A stretch of DNA of 53,070 nucleotides from an uncultured Roseibacillus sp. (GTDB lineage: Bacteria > Verrucomicrobiota > Verrucomicrobiia > Verrucomicrobiales > Akkermansiaceae): positions 1-53,070 of the forward strand of contig CALFBF010000063.1 of NCBI GenBank assembly GCA_937949965.1, in the 5' to 3' direction. Below are positions 16,601 to 24,192 of the stretch, piece by piece. The stretch's first letter is position 1. Every line of letters begins with the position of its first letter. The notes below the pieces were generated by a model. It saw only the letters and a program-made list of their open reading frames with translations, did not search any database and had not been told where the DNA came from. The position numbers were made by a program, and so were the translations under genes.

Positions 16601-17281
16601 ATGAAGCCGACCACCAATGTCGCCGAAACCCATGCTCCTGATGGCGCCCACTTCCGCCTCATCGAGCACGATGGGGACTACTACCTCTACATGAATGATC
16701 GCCAGGTGATGAGCACGCGCCTGACCCTATCGGAGCGGATGTTGGCTGATATCGGTTGCGACTTCCGGCCGACTCGTAAAAAGGCGCGCGTCCTAGTCGG
16801 CGGACTTGGGCTCGGCTTCAGTCTGCGCCGTGCCCTAGAACTCGTGGGGCCAGAGGCTCAAGTCGAAGTCGCAGAATTGCTCCCCGAAGTCGTGCGTTGG
16901 AATACCGAGCTCATGAAAGGCTATAACGATGATATCCTACAAGACGACCGCACTAAGATTCTAGTAGCTGATGTCCATGATTGCATCCGTAAAGCCGCTG
17001 AGGGAGGACCACAGTACGACGCTATCCTGCTCGATGTTGATGACGGTCCCTCTTCCTTGCTCCAGCCTCAGAACTCACAACTCTATCAGAGCGAGGGACT
17101 CTCCTTACTCAAACAAGCGCTGACCCCGAATGGACGAATCGCCTTCTGGGCAGTTGAGCGCGACCCCCGTCTCTTTCGCAGCCTTAAAAAGACACGCTTC
17201 TGGGCCGAGGAATACCCCGCCGCCAAGCACGAGCGAGCCAAGCGCAAGGAGCACTACATCTATCTCGCCGAGAAACAGTGA
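16601..17281 (+). CDS. Spermidine-synthase-like methyltransferase-fold protein
   Basis: 226 residues. The Rossmann core shows RVLVGGLGLGFSLRRAL (nucleoside-binding glycine loop), VEVAELLPEVVRWN at the acidic end of strand 2, and YDAILLDVDDGPSSLL. The last is the spermidine-synthase-type catalytic Asp region. N-terminal residues 'HFRLIEHDGDYYLYMNDRQVMSTR' form the beta-hairpin expected of SpeE-like proteins. The exact substrate is unclear; some members are methyltransferases of unknown target. The stop is 7 bp from the convergent ffh. Confidence 0.75.
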   Translation: MKPTTNVAETHAPDGAHFRLIEHDGDYYLYMNDRQVMSTRLTLSERMLADIGCDFRPTRKKARVLVGGLGLGFSLRRALELVGPEAQVEVAELLPEVVRWNTELMKGYNDDILQDDRTKILVADVHDCIRKAAEGGPQYDAILLDVDDGPSSLLQPQNSQLYQSEGLSLLKQALTPNGRIAFWAVERDPRLFRSLKKTRFWAEEYPAAKHERAKRKEHYIYLAEKQ

Positions 17282-17288
17282 CCAGATG

Positions 17289-18695
17289 TTAGAACGGCAG
17301 CTTGGGACCGCCCTTGCCGCCGCCGCCTAACATGCCACCGAGGCCACCCATGCCGCCACCGTCTTCGCCGCCGAGGGCTTCCATCTGTTGCATCATCTGC
17401 TTCATCTTGGACTTGGAGCCCATCATCTTCCGCATCTGACCGAACTGCTTGATGAGCTGATTGACCTCGATGAGGGTGCGCCCGCTGCCCTTCGCAATCC
17501 GCTTGCGACGAGTGCCCTTGATAATCTCCGGACGGCGTCGTTCCTTAGGGGTCATCGAGAGCACGATCGCTTCCATGTGTTTGATACGCTTGTCATCGAG
17601 AGCACCACTCGGGAGCTGCTTTTTGATTTTATTGAACCCCGGCATCATCCCTAGGATTCCCTCCAAAGGACCAAGATTTTGAATCATCTTCATCTGATTC
17701 AGAAAGTCTTCGAAGTCGAACTTGCCCTTGGCCATGCGTTTGGCCGCTTTCTCCGCTTCCTTGTGGTCGATCTTCTCCGAGATGTTTTCGACCATGCTGA
17801 CCACGTCGCCCATCCCGAGGATGCGGTCGGCCATTCTCTCGGGGTGGAACTCGGCGAGATTCTCTAACTTCTCACCCTCACCGATATACTTAATCGGCTT
17901 GCCAGTGACTTGGCGCATCGAGAGGGCCGCCCCACCACGGGCATCACCATCGAGCTTGGTGAGAATGATTCCGCTAATCCCAACCGCATCGTCAAAGTGT
18001 TGCGCGACCGAAACAGCCTGCTGACCGGTAGCGGCATCGGCCACGAGAAGGGTCTCCTTGGGCTTGACGAACTTATGAAGCTTCTTGAGTTCCTCGACTA
18101 AGGCGTCGTCAATTTCCTGACGGCCTGCGGTGTCGAAAATAATGACGGTGGCCTGGCGAGCTTCATCCGATTTGAGCGCGCGTTTGGCAACCTTTACCAA
18201 ATCCTTCTCACCGGCTTCGGGGGTGAAGACAGGCACCTCGGCCTGCTCTCCGAGAAGAGCTAACTGCTCGATGGCAGCAGGGCGATAGAGGTCACAAGCG
18301 ACCAGGAGGGGCTTGCGACCATCTTTCTTGAGCCGTCGCGCGAGCTTAGCGGCGGTTGTCGTTTTACCAGCCCCATTCAATCCACAGAGAAGGATGTGAG
18401 CGGGGGGATTGAGGTCCAGGGGAGCCTGATCACCACCGAGAAGAACCGCCAATTCATCATGAAAGATTTTAACAATCTGCTCGCCAGGCTTAACGGACTT
18501 GAGAACGTCTTCTCCCTGTGCCTTCTCCCGCACTGTCTCGATAAAGGTCTTCGCTACCGAGAACTCGACATCCGCCTCCAGGAGGGCAAGCCGAATTTCG
18601 CGCAAAGCATCGTAGATATTCTCTTCGGTGATTTTGCCCGTTCCGGTCAGATTACGGAACGATTTGTCGAGGGCGTCAGAGAGATTGGAAAACAT
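17289..18695 (-). CDS. ffh: Signal recognition particle protein Ffh (SRP54)
   Basis: 468 residues. GTPase that delivers nascent membrane proteins to the FtsY receptor with SRP RNA. The N domain begins MFSNLSDALDKSFRNLTG. The G domain has LCGLNGAGKTTTAAKLARR (P-loop), LLVACDLYRPAAIEQL, DTAGRQEIDD and ILTKLDGDARGG. The C-terminal M domain has methionine-rich helices (MMPGF, MTPKERRRPEII, GSGRTL). The tail is unusually Gly-rich (GGGMGGLGGMLGGGGKGG). It is convergent with the spermidine-synthase-like gene. Confidence 0.97.
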   Translation of the reverse strand: MFSNLSDALDKSFRNLTGTGKITEENIYDALREIRLALLEADVEFSVAKTFIETVREKAQGEDVLKSVKPGEQIVKIFHDELAVLLGGDQAPLDLNPPAHILLCGLNGAGKTTTAAKLARRLKKDGRKPLLVACDLYRPAAIEQLALLGEQAEVPVFTPEAGEKDLVKVAKRALKSDEARQATVIIFDTAGRQEIDDALVEELKKLHKFVKPKETLLVADAATGQQAVSVAQHFDDAVGISGIILTKLDGDARGGAALSMRQVTGKPIKYIGEGEKLENLAEFHPERMADRILGMGDVVSMVENISEKIDHKEAEKAAKRMAKGKFDFEDFLNQMKMIQNLGPLEGILGMMPGFNKIKKQLPSGALDDKRIKHMEAIVLSMTPKERRRPEIIKGTRRKRIAKGSGRTLIEVNQLIKQFGQMRKMMGSKSKMKQMMQQMEALGGEDGGGMGGLGGMLGGGGKGGPKLPF

Positions 18696-18848
18696 GATCG
18701 AGGCGGAAGTTGAAGCGAAGCGAGCAATTGTTCAAGCACGAGTCCCGAGAGAATTCGCTCTCTTCTCATCCTCTTTCGCAAAATCTCCCGCTTTGGCGCT
18801 TGGCAAAGAGTAGCCCTTTCCCCAAGAACAGATGGAGACTTAGTCAGC

Positions 18849-20525
18849 ATGAAAAGAGAATCGATTGCGAAGTATCGTCCCTTCCCCAAAGTGGACTTAC
18901 CAGACCGGACCTGGCCCGACCAGGAGCTTACCGCCGCCCCTCAATGGTGTTCGGTCGATCTTCGCGATGGGAATCAGTCCCTCCCTGTCCCGATGTCAGT
19001 GGAGGAAAAGCTGGAGATGTTCGACATGTTAGTAGGAGTAGGCTTCAAGGAAATCGAGGTCGGCTTCCCGAGCGCAAGCGATACCGAATTCGAATTCCTC
19101 CGCCGTCTCATTGAAGAAAATCGCGTGCCCGCAGATGTGACCTTGCAAGTCTTGGTCCAGACTCGCCAACACCTCATCGCGCGCACCTTCGAAGCCATCA
19201 AGGGCGCGAAGCAGGTGATCGTCCATATTTACAACTCCACCAGCACCCTACAGCGGCGGGTTACCTTCTCGGATGCCAGTCAGGAATCGATTAAGCAAAT
19301 CGCGCTCGATGGCACCCGTTGGGTCAAGGAGCTAGTTCCTACTGTGCCCGGAACCGAAGTTCGCTTGCAGTATTCGCCAGAGTCTTTCTCCGACACCGAG
19401 TTAGCCTTCGCCCTAGAGGTGTGCGAGGGAGTGATGGAGATCTGGCAGCCTACCGAAGAGAACCCTATCATCCTCAACCTCCCCGCTACCGTCGAATGGT
19501 CTACCCCAAACGTCCATGCCGATCAGATTGAGTGGATGTGCCGTCATTTAAAAAATCGCAAAGCCGCTATCATCTCGCTGCACACTCACAACGACCGCGG
19601 CACCGGGGTAGCCGCGACCGAGCTCGGTCTCATGGCAGGGGCTGATCGAGTGGAGGGAACTCTCTTTGGCAACGGCGAGCGCACGGGTAATCTCGATGTC
19701 GTGATTGTGGCGCTTAATATGAATAGTCATGGCATCGCCACCGGTCTCGACTTCTCGAATCTTTCGCAACTGCGCGAAGTCTACGAACGCACTACCCGCA
19801 TGGTGGTGCCCGAGCGGCAGCCTTATGCTGGGGAACTCGTTTTCACCGCTTTCTCAGGAAGTCATCAAGACGCGATTAAGAAGGGCTTCGATCGTCGTGC
19901 TCAAGAGGGGAACGACGCCCAATGGGGAGTGCCCTACCTCACTATCGATCCCGTCGATATCGGCCGCAGCTACGAGTCTATCGTGCGCATTAACTCCCAA
20001 AGTGGAAAAGGAGGGGTCGCCTACATCCTCGATAAGGATCATGGCTTTGACCTCCCCAAAACCATGCACCCCCAAGTCGGCAAACGTATCTATGACTTAG
20101 CCGATGAAGAAGGCCGCGAGCTCACTGTGGAAGAAGTAGGCAAAGCCTTCGCCCGCGAGTTCCTCAACGTCCAAACTGAACTCATCCTTGAGGACTACGA
20201 ACTCGAACACCATGCCGGCGAACGCAACGAGGTCGGCTGCGCTGCCAAGGTCTCTCGCCAAGGTGAAAGCCTGACAATTCGCGGTCTCGGTAATGGCCCT
20301 ATCAACGCCTTTGTGCACGGCCTCGAACAACAGGGCTGGAAAGACTTTACCCTCACCGACTACCGCTCCCACGCTATCAAGGATGGTTCCGGAGCAGATG
20401 CCGCCGCCTATGTTCAGCTCCGCAAAGACGATGGCCAAATCGTCTGGGGTGCCGGAATGGATTCTTCCATCGAGATAGCTGGCGTCAAAGCCCTCGTTTG
20501 CGCGTGGAATCTACTGCGTTCTTAG
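18849..20525 (+). CDS. leuA: 2-isopropylmalate synthase (long LeuA, type 2-like)
   Basis: 558 residues. Condenses acetyl-CoA with 2-ketoisovalerate, the first committed step of leucine synthesis. The DRE-TIM opening SVDLRDGNQSLPVPMS, the HIYNSTST segment, the HTHNDRGTGVA metal-binding motif and the GNGERTGNLD loop are clear. A C-terminal regulatory domain (about 430-558) ends the protein and would mediate leucine feedback. The N-terminal extension KYRPFPKVDLPDRTWPD is typical of the long type found in actinobacteria and some others. The gene stands alone between ffh and apbE; leuB, leuC and leuD are not in the window. Confidence 0.95.
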   Translation: MKRESIAKYRPFPKVDLPDRTWPDQELTAAPQWCSVDLRDGNQSLPVPMSVEEKLEMFDMLVGVGFKEIEVGFPSASDTEFEFLRRLIEENRVPADVTLQVLVQTRQHLIARTFEAIKGAKQVIVHIYNSTSTLQRRVTFSDASQESIKQIALDGTRWVKELVPTVPGTEVRLQYSPESFSDTELAFALEVCEGVMEIWQPTEENPIILNLPATVEWSTPNVHADQIEWMCRHLKNRKAAIISLHTHNDRGTGVAATELGLMAGADRVEGTLFGNGERTGNLDVVIVALNMNSHGIATGLDFSNLSQLREVYERTTRMVVPERQPYAGELVFTAFSGSHQDAIKKGFDRRAQEGNDAQWGVPYLTIDPVDIGRSYESIVRINSQSGKGGVAYILDKDHGFDLPKTMHPQVGKRIYDLADEEGRELTVEEVGKAFAREFLNVQTELILEDYELEHHAGERNEVGCAAKVSRQGESLTIRGLGNGPINAFVHGLEQQGWKDFTLTDYRSHAIKDGSGADAAAYVQLRKDDGQIVWGAGMDSSIEIAGVKALVCAWNLLRS

Positions 20526-20550
20526 TAAAAATAGTCGAACCTCTGATCGT

Positions 20551-21612
20551 CTACTCCTGGCTCCCAATCGGAGTTAGAGGAGGAAAACCCTTTGAGACTT
20601 GCTGACTCGCAGAGCTGAGAATTCGGGAATGAACCTCCGTCGAGGGTGACAATTCACTGAACAGACTGGGATTAATACAAGCGGCCGTGGCCAAGGCATC
20701 AGCCATAAGACCATTGGAGGCCACCACGGTCGCTAACAGTGAATCGGTCATTCCCAGCCCAGTCGCAGGGTCGATGATGTGAGCATATCTTTTCCCCTCG
20801 ATTTCCACAAACTGCTCGGTATCGCCAGAGGTGGAAATAGCACAGTCTACTACCGTAATAGTAGCGGCTAAATCTTCTCCATAATCTGGCAGCCCAATCG
20901 TCCAGCCTTCCTTCTTCGGAGGAGCTTCCCCACAGCGGACATCACCGCCAATGACAACGAGGGCTTGCGGGAGGCCTCGTTGCACTAACAAGCGCAAGAT
21001 TTCTTCCGCAGCATAGCCTTTCCCTAATCCACCAAGATCAAGCCTTAGATCAGAGTGCTTTTTCCGCAATCGCTGTCCTTCGAGATCGACCTCAATCTTC
21101 TCCCAACCCGAGATCGATTGCACCTCACTGAGCGTGCTGCCACTTGGCAAGCGCCCAGCCTTACGTGTTTCCCGCCACAGATGAGACATCGCGCCGAGGG
21201 TCGGATCATAAGCTCCGTCGGTGAGCGTGGCGAGCTCGAGCCCGTAAGCCACCATTGCCAAAAAGTCCTCTGAGGCCGAGAACCAGACATCGGCCTCATT
21301 ACTATTAAAGCGGGTAAGCTCACTGTCGGGCAAATAGTCCGAGGCCACTTGATTAATAGCTTCTCCTCGCGCGAAGGCAGCGGCAAAAGCATCCTCGGCC
21401 TGCGCGGGCGATTCCGCAAAAAGCGTGATCGTAGCGAGCGTTCCCATCAAAGGCCGCTCCTCCTGGTAGCGGAAGCGCTCAGGAGCTGGCGCGAGTTCAT
21501 TAGACAAATTACCCCTCTGATAAAACCACCACCAGACCGCACCTGCGATAAGAACGAGAAGGAGAAGGACTAGCTTCACTTTTTGGGACTGAGAATGGTT
21601 CCGAGTAGACAT
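20551..21612 (-). CDS. apbE: FAD:protein FMN transferase ApbE
   Basis: 353 residues. Attaches FMN covalently to threonine residues of membrane redox proteins such as NqrB/RnfG. An N-terminal membrane anchor (LVLLLLVLIAGAVWWWFYQ) places it on the periplasmic side. The ApbE motifs MGTLATITLF, DLGGLGKGYAAEEI, VVIGGDVRCG and YAHIIDPATG are present. It is convergent with leuA, 25 bp apart. No flavinylation target gene (nqr/rnf) lies in the window. Confidence 0.93.
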   Translation of the reverse strand: MSTRNHSQSQKVKLVLLLLVLIAGAVWWWFYQRGNLSNELAPAPERFRYQEERPLMGTLATITLFAESPAQAEDAFAAAFARGEAINQVASDYLPDSELTRFNSNEADVWFSASEDFLAMVAYGLELATLTDGAYDPTLGAMSHLWRETRKAGRLPSGSTLSEVQSISGWEKIEVDLEGQRLRKKHSDLRLDLGGLGKGYAAEEILRLLVQRGLPQALVVIGGDVRCGEAPPKKEGWTIGLPDYGEDLAATITVVDCAISTSGDTEQFVEIEGKRYAHIIDPATGLGMTDSLLATVVASNGLMADALATAACINPSLFSELSPSTEVHSRILSSASQQVSKGFPPLTPIGSQE

Positions 21613-21706
21613 AGGGGGGCTCCCCCAATCTAGGCTTAATCACACGTTAGGCCAAGCAGAGGGCGCGTTCTTGCCAAAGAAGCAGCTACCATTTAAAAAA
21701 ACGGTC

Positions 21707-22015
21707 ATGGAACACCACGTCTACTTTTGGCTGAATGAGGAAAGTAAGTCAGCAGAAGCTCGCACCGCCTTCGAGGCTGGTCTCGCGGCACTCTTTGATA
21801 TCGCAGAAGTCGCTGGTGGCTCCTGGGGCACCCCCGCCAAGACCGCGGAACGCCCTGTGACCGAAAACAGCTGGGACTACGCCCTCTCGATGAAGTTCGC
21901 CTCCCAAGCCGAACACGACATCTATCAAGACCACCCAGAGCACGATCTCTTCATTGACCGCTTCAAAGCCTTCTGGGCCAAGGTGCAGGTCATGGACCTC
22001 GAAGAAGGCGCCTAG
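21707..22015 (+). CDS. Dabb-domain protein (stress-responsive A/B barrel)
   Basis: 102 residues from ATG 21707; a TTG at 21671 would add 12 residues and is less likely. The 'HHVYFWLNEE' opening, GLAALFDIAEVAGG, NSWDYALSMKFASQAEHDIYQDHPEH and FWAKVQVMDLE match the Dabb fold, a dimeric ferredoxin-like barrel of unknown biological role. Its TAG stop shares the tetranucleotide CTAG with the stop of the convergent dusB gene. Confidence 0.85.
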   Translation: MEHHVYFWLNEESKSAEARTAFEAGLAALFDIAEVAGGSWGTPAKTAERPVTENSWDYALSMKFASQAEHDIYQDHPEHDLFIDRFKAFWAKVQVMDLEEGA

Positions 22016-23019
22016 ATTCCTTCTTCCGTGAGATGCTGGGCCGCGAGATCCTCCAGTTGGACAACTGACTCCACTTGCGACAACGATCGCCGCAAGGCCT
22101 TCGACCCAGGGAACCCCTTACAATAGGCCATTAAGCGCGCGCGCATCGCCATCATAGTATGGCGCTCATCGCCGTAACGATCGGACTCGGTTGCGAGCCG
22201 GCAATGCCGTAGGATAAGCGGCCAACGCTCATCGACGGGAAGGGGAGGGAGCGTTTCGCCGGTTTTTAAGTAATGCTTGGCCTGTTGAAAAATCCATGGA
22301 TTCTGCATCGCGGCGCGTCCGATCATCACTCCCGAGACTGCGGTTTCCTCCTTTCGGCGAGCGAGAATTTCGCCACTGGTGATATCACCATTCCCCACCA
22401 CCGGGATCTTAACGGCACGAGCAGCGGCATCAATGACATCCCAATCTGCTTCACCCGAATAACCTTGCGAGCGGGTGCGACCGTGTACCGCAATGCTGGC
22501 AATTCCTTCAGATTCCAAAATTTTGCAGACCTCCTCGGCATTAATCGTCGTTAGATCCCAACCCGCGCGGATCTTGGCGGTCACTGGCACCTGATCACCG
22601 ACCGCTTTCACGATACCGCGCGCAGTTGCGGCTAACAGAGGGCAATCTCGTAGCAGGGAAGAGCCGCCATTCTTCGAAACGACTTTATTCACCGGGCAGC
22701 CGAAGTTGATGTCGATGAAGTCAGGGCGCTTCCAAGTAATAATCTTATTAGCCGCCTCGCCCATACGAATACCATCGGCTCCAAAGAGCTGGACGCCTAC
22801 TGGGCGTTGTTCATCCGTGAACTCAGTGTATTTGCGAGTACGGTGGTCGGCTTGCATAATTCCTTCCGCCGAGACGAACTCGGTAACCATGACATCAGCG
22901 CCCATTTCCTTACAAATAGTGCGGAACGTGACATCAGTCACCCCCGCCATCGGTGCTAAGAAGAGGGGAAATTGACCATCTGCAAACCAAGAGAGCATTT
23001 CGCGGTCACCAAACCGCAA
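22012..23019 (-). CDS. dusB: tRNA-dihydrouridine synthase (DusB-like)
   Basis: 335 residues. FMN-dependent reduction of specific uridines in tRNA. Motifs in order: FLAPMAGVTDVTFRTICKE, VQLFGADG, DINFGCPVNKVVSKNGGSS with the catalytic Cys, the KIRAGWD strand, VHGRTRSQGYSG and VVGNGDITS. The FMN-phosphate motif MIGRAAMQNPW follows. The helical C-terminal domain binds tRNA. The 4-bp overlap with the Dabb gene means the two stop codons share CTAG. Assignment to DusB rather than another Dus class rests on overall pattern and is less sure than the family. Confidence 0.93.
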   Translation of the reverse strand: MRFGDREMLSWFADGQFPLFLAPMAGVTDVTFRTICKEMGADVMVTEFVSAEGIMQADHRTRKYTEFTDEQRPVGVQLFGADGIRMGEAANKIITWKRPDFIDINFGCPVNKVVSKNGGSSLLRDCPLLAATARGIVKAVGDQVPVTAKIRAGWDLTTINAEEVCKILESEGIASIAVHGRTRSQGYSGEADWDVIDAAARAVKIPVVGNGDITSGEILARRKEETAVSGVMIGRAAMQNPWIFQQAKHYLKTGETLPPLPVDERWPLILRHCRLATESDRYGDERHTMMAMRARLMAYCKGFPGSKALRRSLSQVESVVQLEDLAAQHLTEEGI

Positions 23020-23183
23020 ACCCCTACTGAAAGCAACTCCTAGGTTTACGGTTCCTTTCGGCTCAAGGGCACCTCCGATAACTTCATTCCAAGAAAATGT
23101 TCACATTTTAGAGCACGATGACAAAAAAAATCTTGTTTTCAGCTAACAGATTGATATTATCACTCCGTTCACTCTCACTTTTA

Positions 23184-23678
23184 ATGAAGCCCAAAGCACT
23201 TATTCTAATTTCTTCGTTTGCTGGTATCTACTCTGCAAGTGCCTTTTCTCTCGATTTCTCAGGGTTCGCGACTGACGGTTCAGACAATTTAGGCTCACAG
23301 CTAGGCGAAGAGCTAGTTGTGAATGTTCCTGGATTTGGAGATGTTGCTTTTGGCGTTCAACAATCTGGAGCTACCGCAGTGATTAGCGAGATTGACGGTG
23401 AACCAGCAATCCAGTTTGATCCTACAAGATCTATCACCATTGATTTCTCCGACGGCGGTACCGTTCAAAACGTTGTTGTTTCTTTCGTTGGTATCGATGC
23501 AGGCGAAAACACTTCCATTACCATCCCCAATGACTCTTCTGCCCTCGTAGCATTGTCTGCTGGCACAGCTGGTATCTCAGAAGTGACCTTCGACCGTGTA
23601 GACAAGAAGATCCCAGAGCCCTCTACTGCAGTGCTCGGACTTCTCGGAGCAGTTGCTTTACTCCGTCGTCGTCGCTAA
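23184..23678 (+). CDS. Exported PEP-CTERM protein 1
   Basis: 164 residues from ATG 23184, which gives a clean signal peptide (KPKALILISSFAGIYSASAF). An upstream frame to 23118 is possible but adds a non-signal leader. The C-terminus reads VPEPST-type 'KKIPEPSTAVLGLL', a hydrophobic segment, and a terminal RRRR. This is the tripartite PEP-CTERM sorting signal processed by an exosortase. The middle part is acidic and beta-rich with no recognised domain. A terminator follows at 23707. The exosortase gene is elsewhere. Confidence 0.85.
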   Translation: MKPKALILISSFAGIYSASAFSLDFSGFATDGSDNLGSQLGEELVVNVPGFGDVAFGVQQSGATAVISEIDGEPAIQFDPTRSITIDFSDGGTVQNVVVSFVGIDAGENTSITIPNDSSALVALSAGTAGISEVTFDRVDKKIPEPSTAVLGLLGAVALLRRRR

Positions 23679-23706
23679 ATTATATCCGACTACCTTTATC
23701 TTTTCT

Positions 23707-23744
23707 CCAAAAGGCCCTCCTAACCGAGGGTCTTTTCGTTTTTA
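23707..23744 (+). terminator. Intrinsic terminator after PEP-CTERM gene 1
   Basis: CCAAAAGGCCCTC, a 6-base loop, GAGGGTCTTTT and then a T-rich run (TTCGTTTTTAG) form a stable stem, with a bulge, and a T-tract 30 bp after the stop codon. Confidence 0.8.
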
Positions 23745-23977
23745 GTCATTTCTCTATTCTATCATCGTCGTTCCCAAGGAATTATTTTTCAATGAGATCG
23801 CTTTCAATAGTCTGCATTTTTTCTTCGATGATTTTTCTATCGAACATGCAGATGTATTTAAACATGTTGATTTCGGAATCGAAAAGCTAGAATCCACGTT
23901 CGATATCACACACGAACAATCGTTGATAATGCTACTCACCTCCTCATCGACCGACGCCCATTCTAATGGGCTTCTTC
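23745..23977. other. Intergenic stretch with a gene-like but start-less reading frame
   Basis: About 230 bases of AT-rich sequence between the terminator and repeat copy B. A plus-strand frame without a start codon reads through (…FFFDDFSIEHADVFKHVD…) and continues into the repeat. The opposite strand has a 104-codon frame (23754-24068) that also crosses the repeat. Neither looks like a known protein. It may be a decayed gene or chance. Confidence 0.3.
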
Positions 23978-24143
23978 TTGAGGGTGTATCCGATAACCCG
24001 TTTTTGAGAAAAATAATTTCAGATTCTCTCAAATCGAGGCGGTTTGAAAGTCTCTTGAACAAGTTCATCAGATTTCAACCAACAAAGAGTTGAACAAATT
24101 GAGGGGCATTTTCTTAGAACAGGGCTATCGAAGGTGCGCTTAA
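23978..24143. repeat. Dispersed inverted-repeat element, copy B (about 166 bp)
   Basis: It shares with copy D the core CTCAAATCGAGGCGGTTTGAAAG and the following segment GTTCATCAG...CAACAAAGAGTTGA. It shares with A and C the terminal motif that ends TATCGAAGGTGCGCTTAA. The left end TTGAGGGTGTATCCGATAAC is the most diverged. The element sits about 50 bp past the 3' end of the ankyrin/L,D-transpeptidase gene. Confidence 0.75.
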
Positions 24144-24192
24144 AAAAGAAATTAAGCCTCTTTCTAGATTTGACTCAACGATTTGACCTAAA

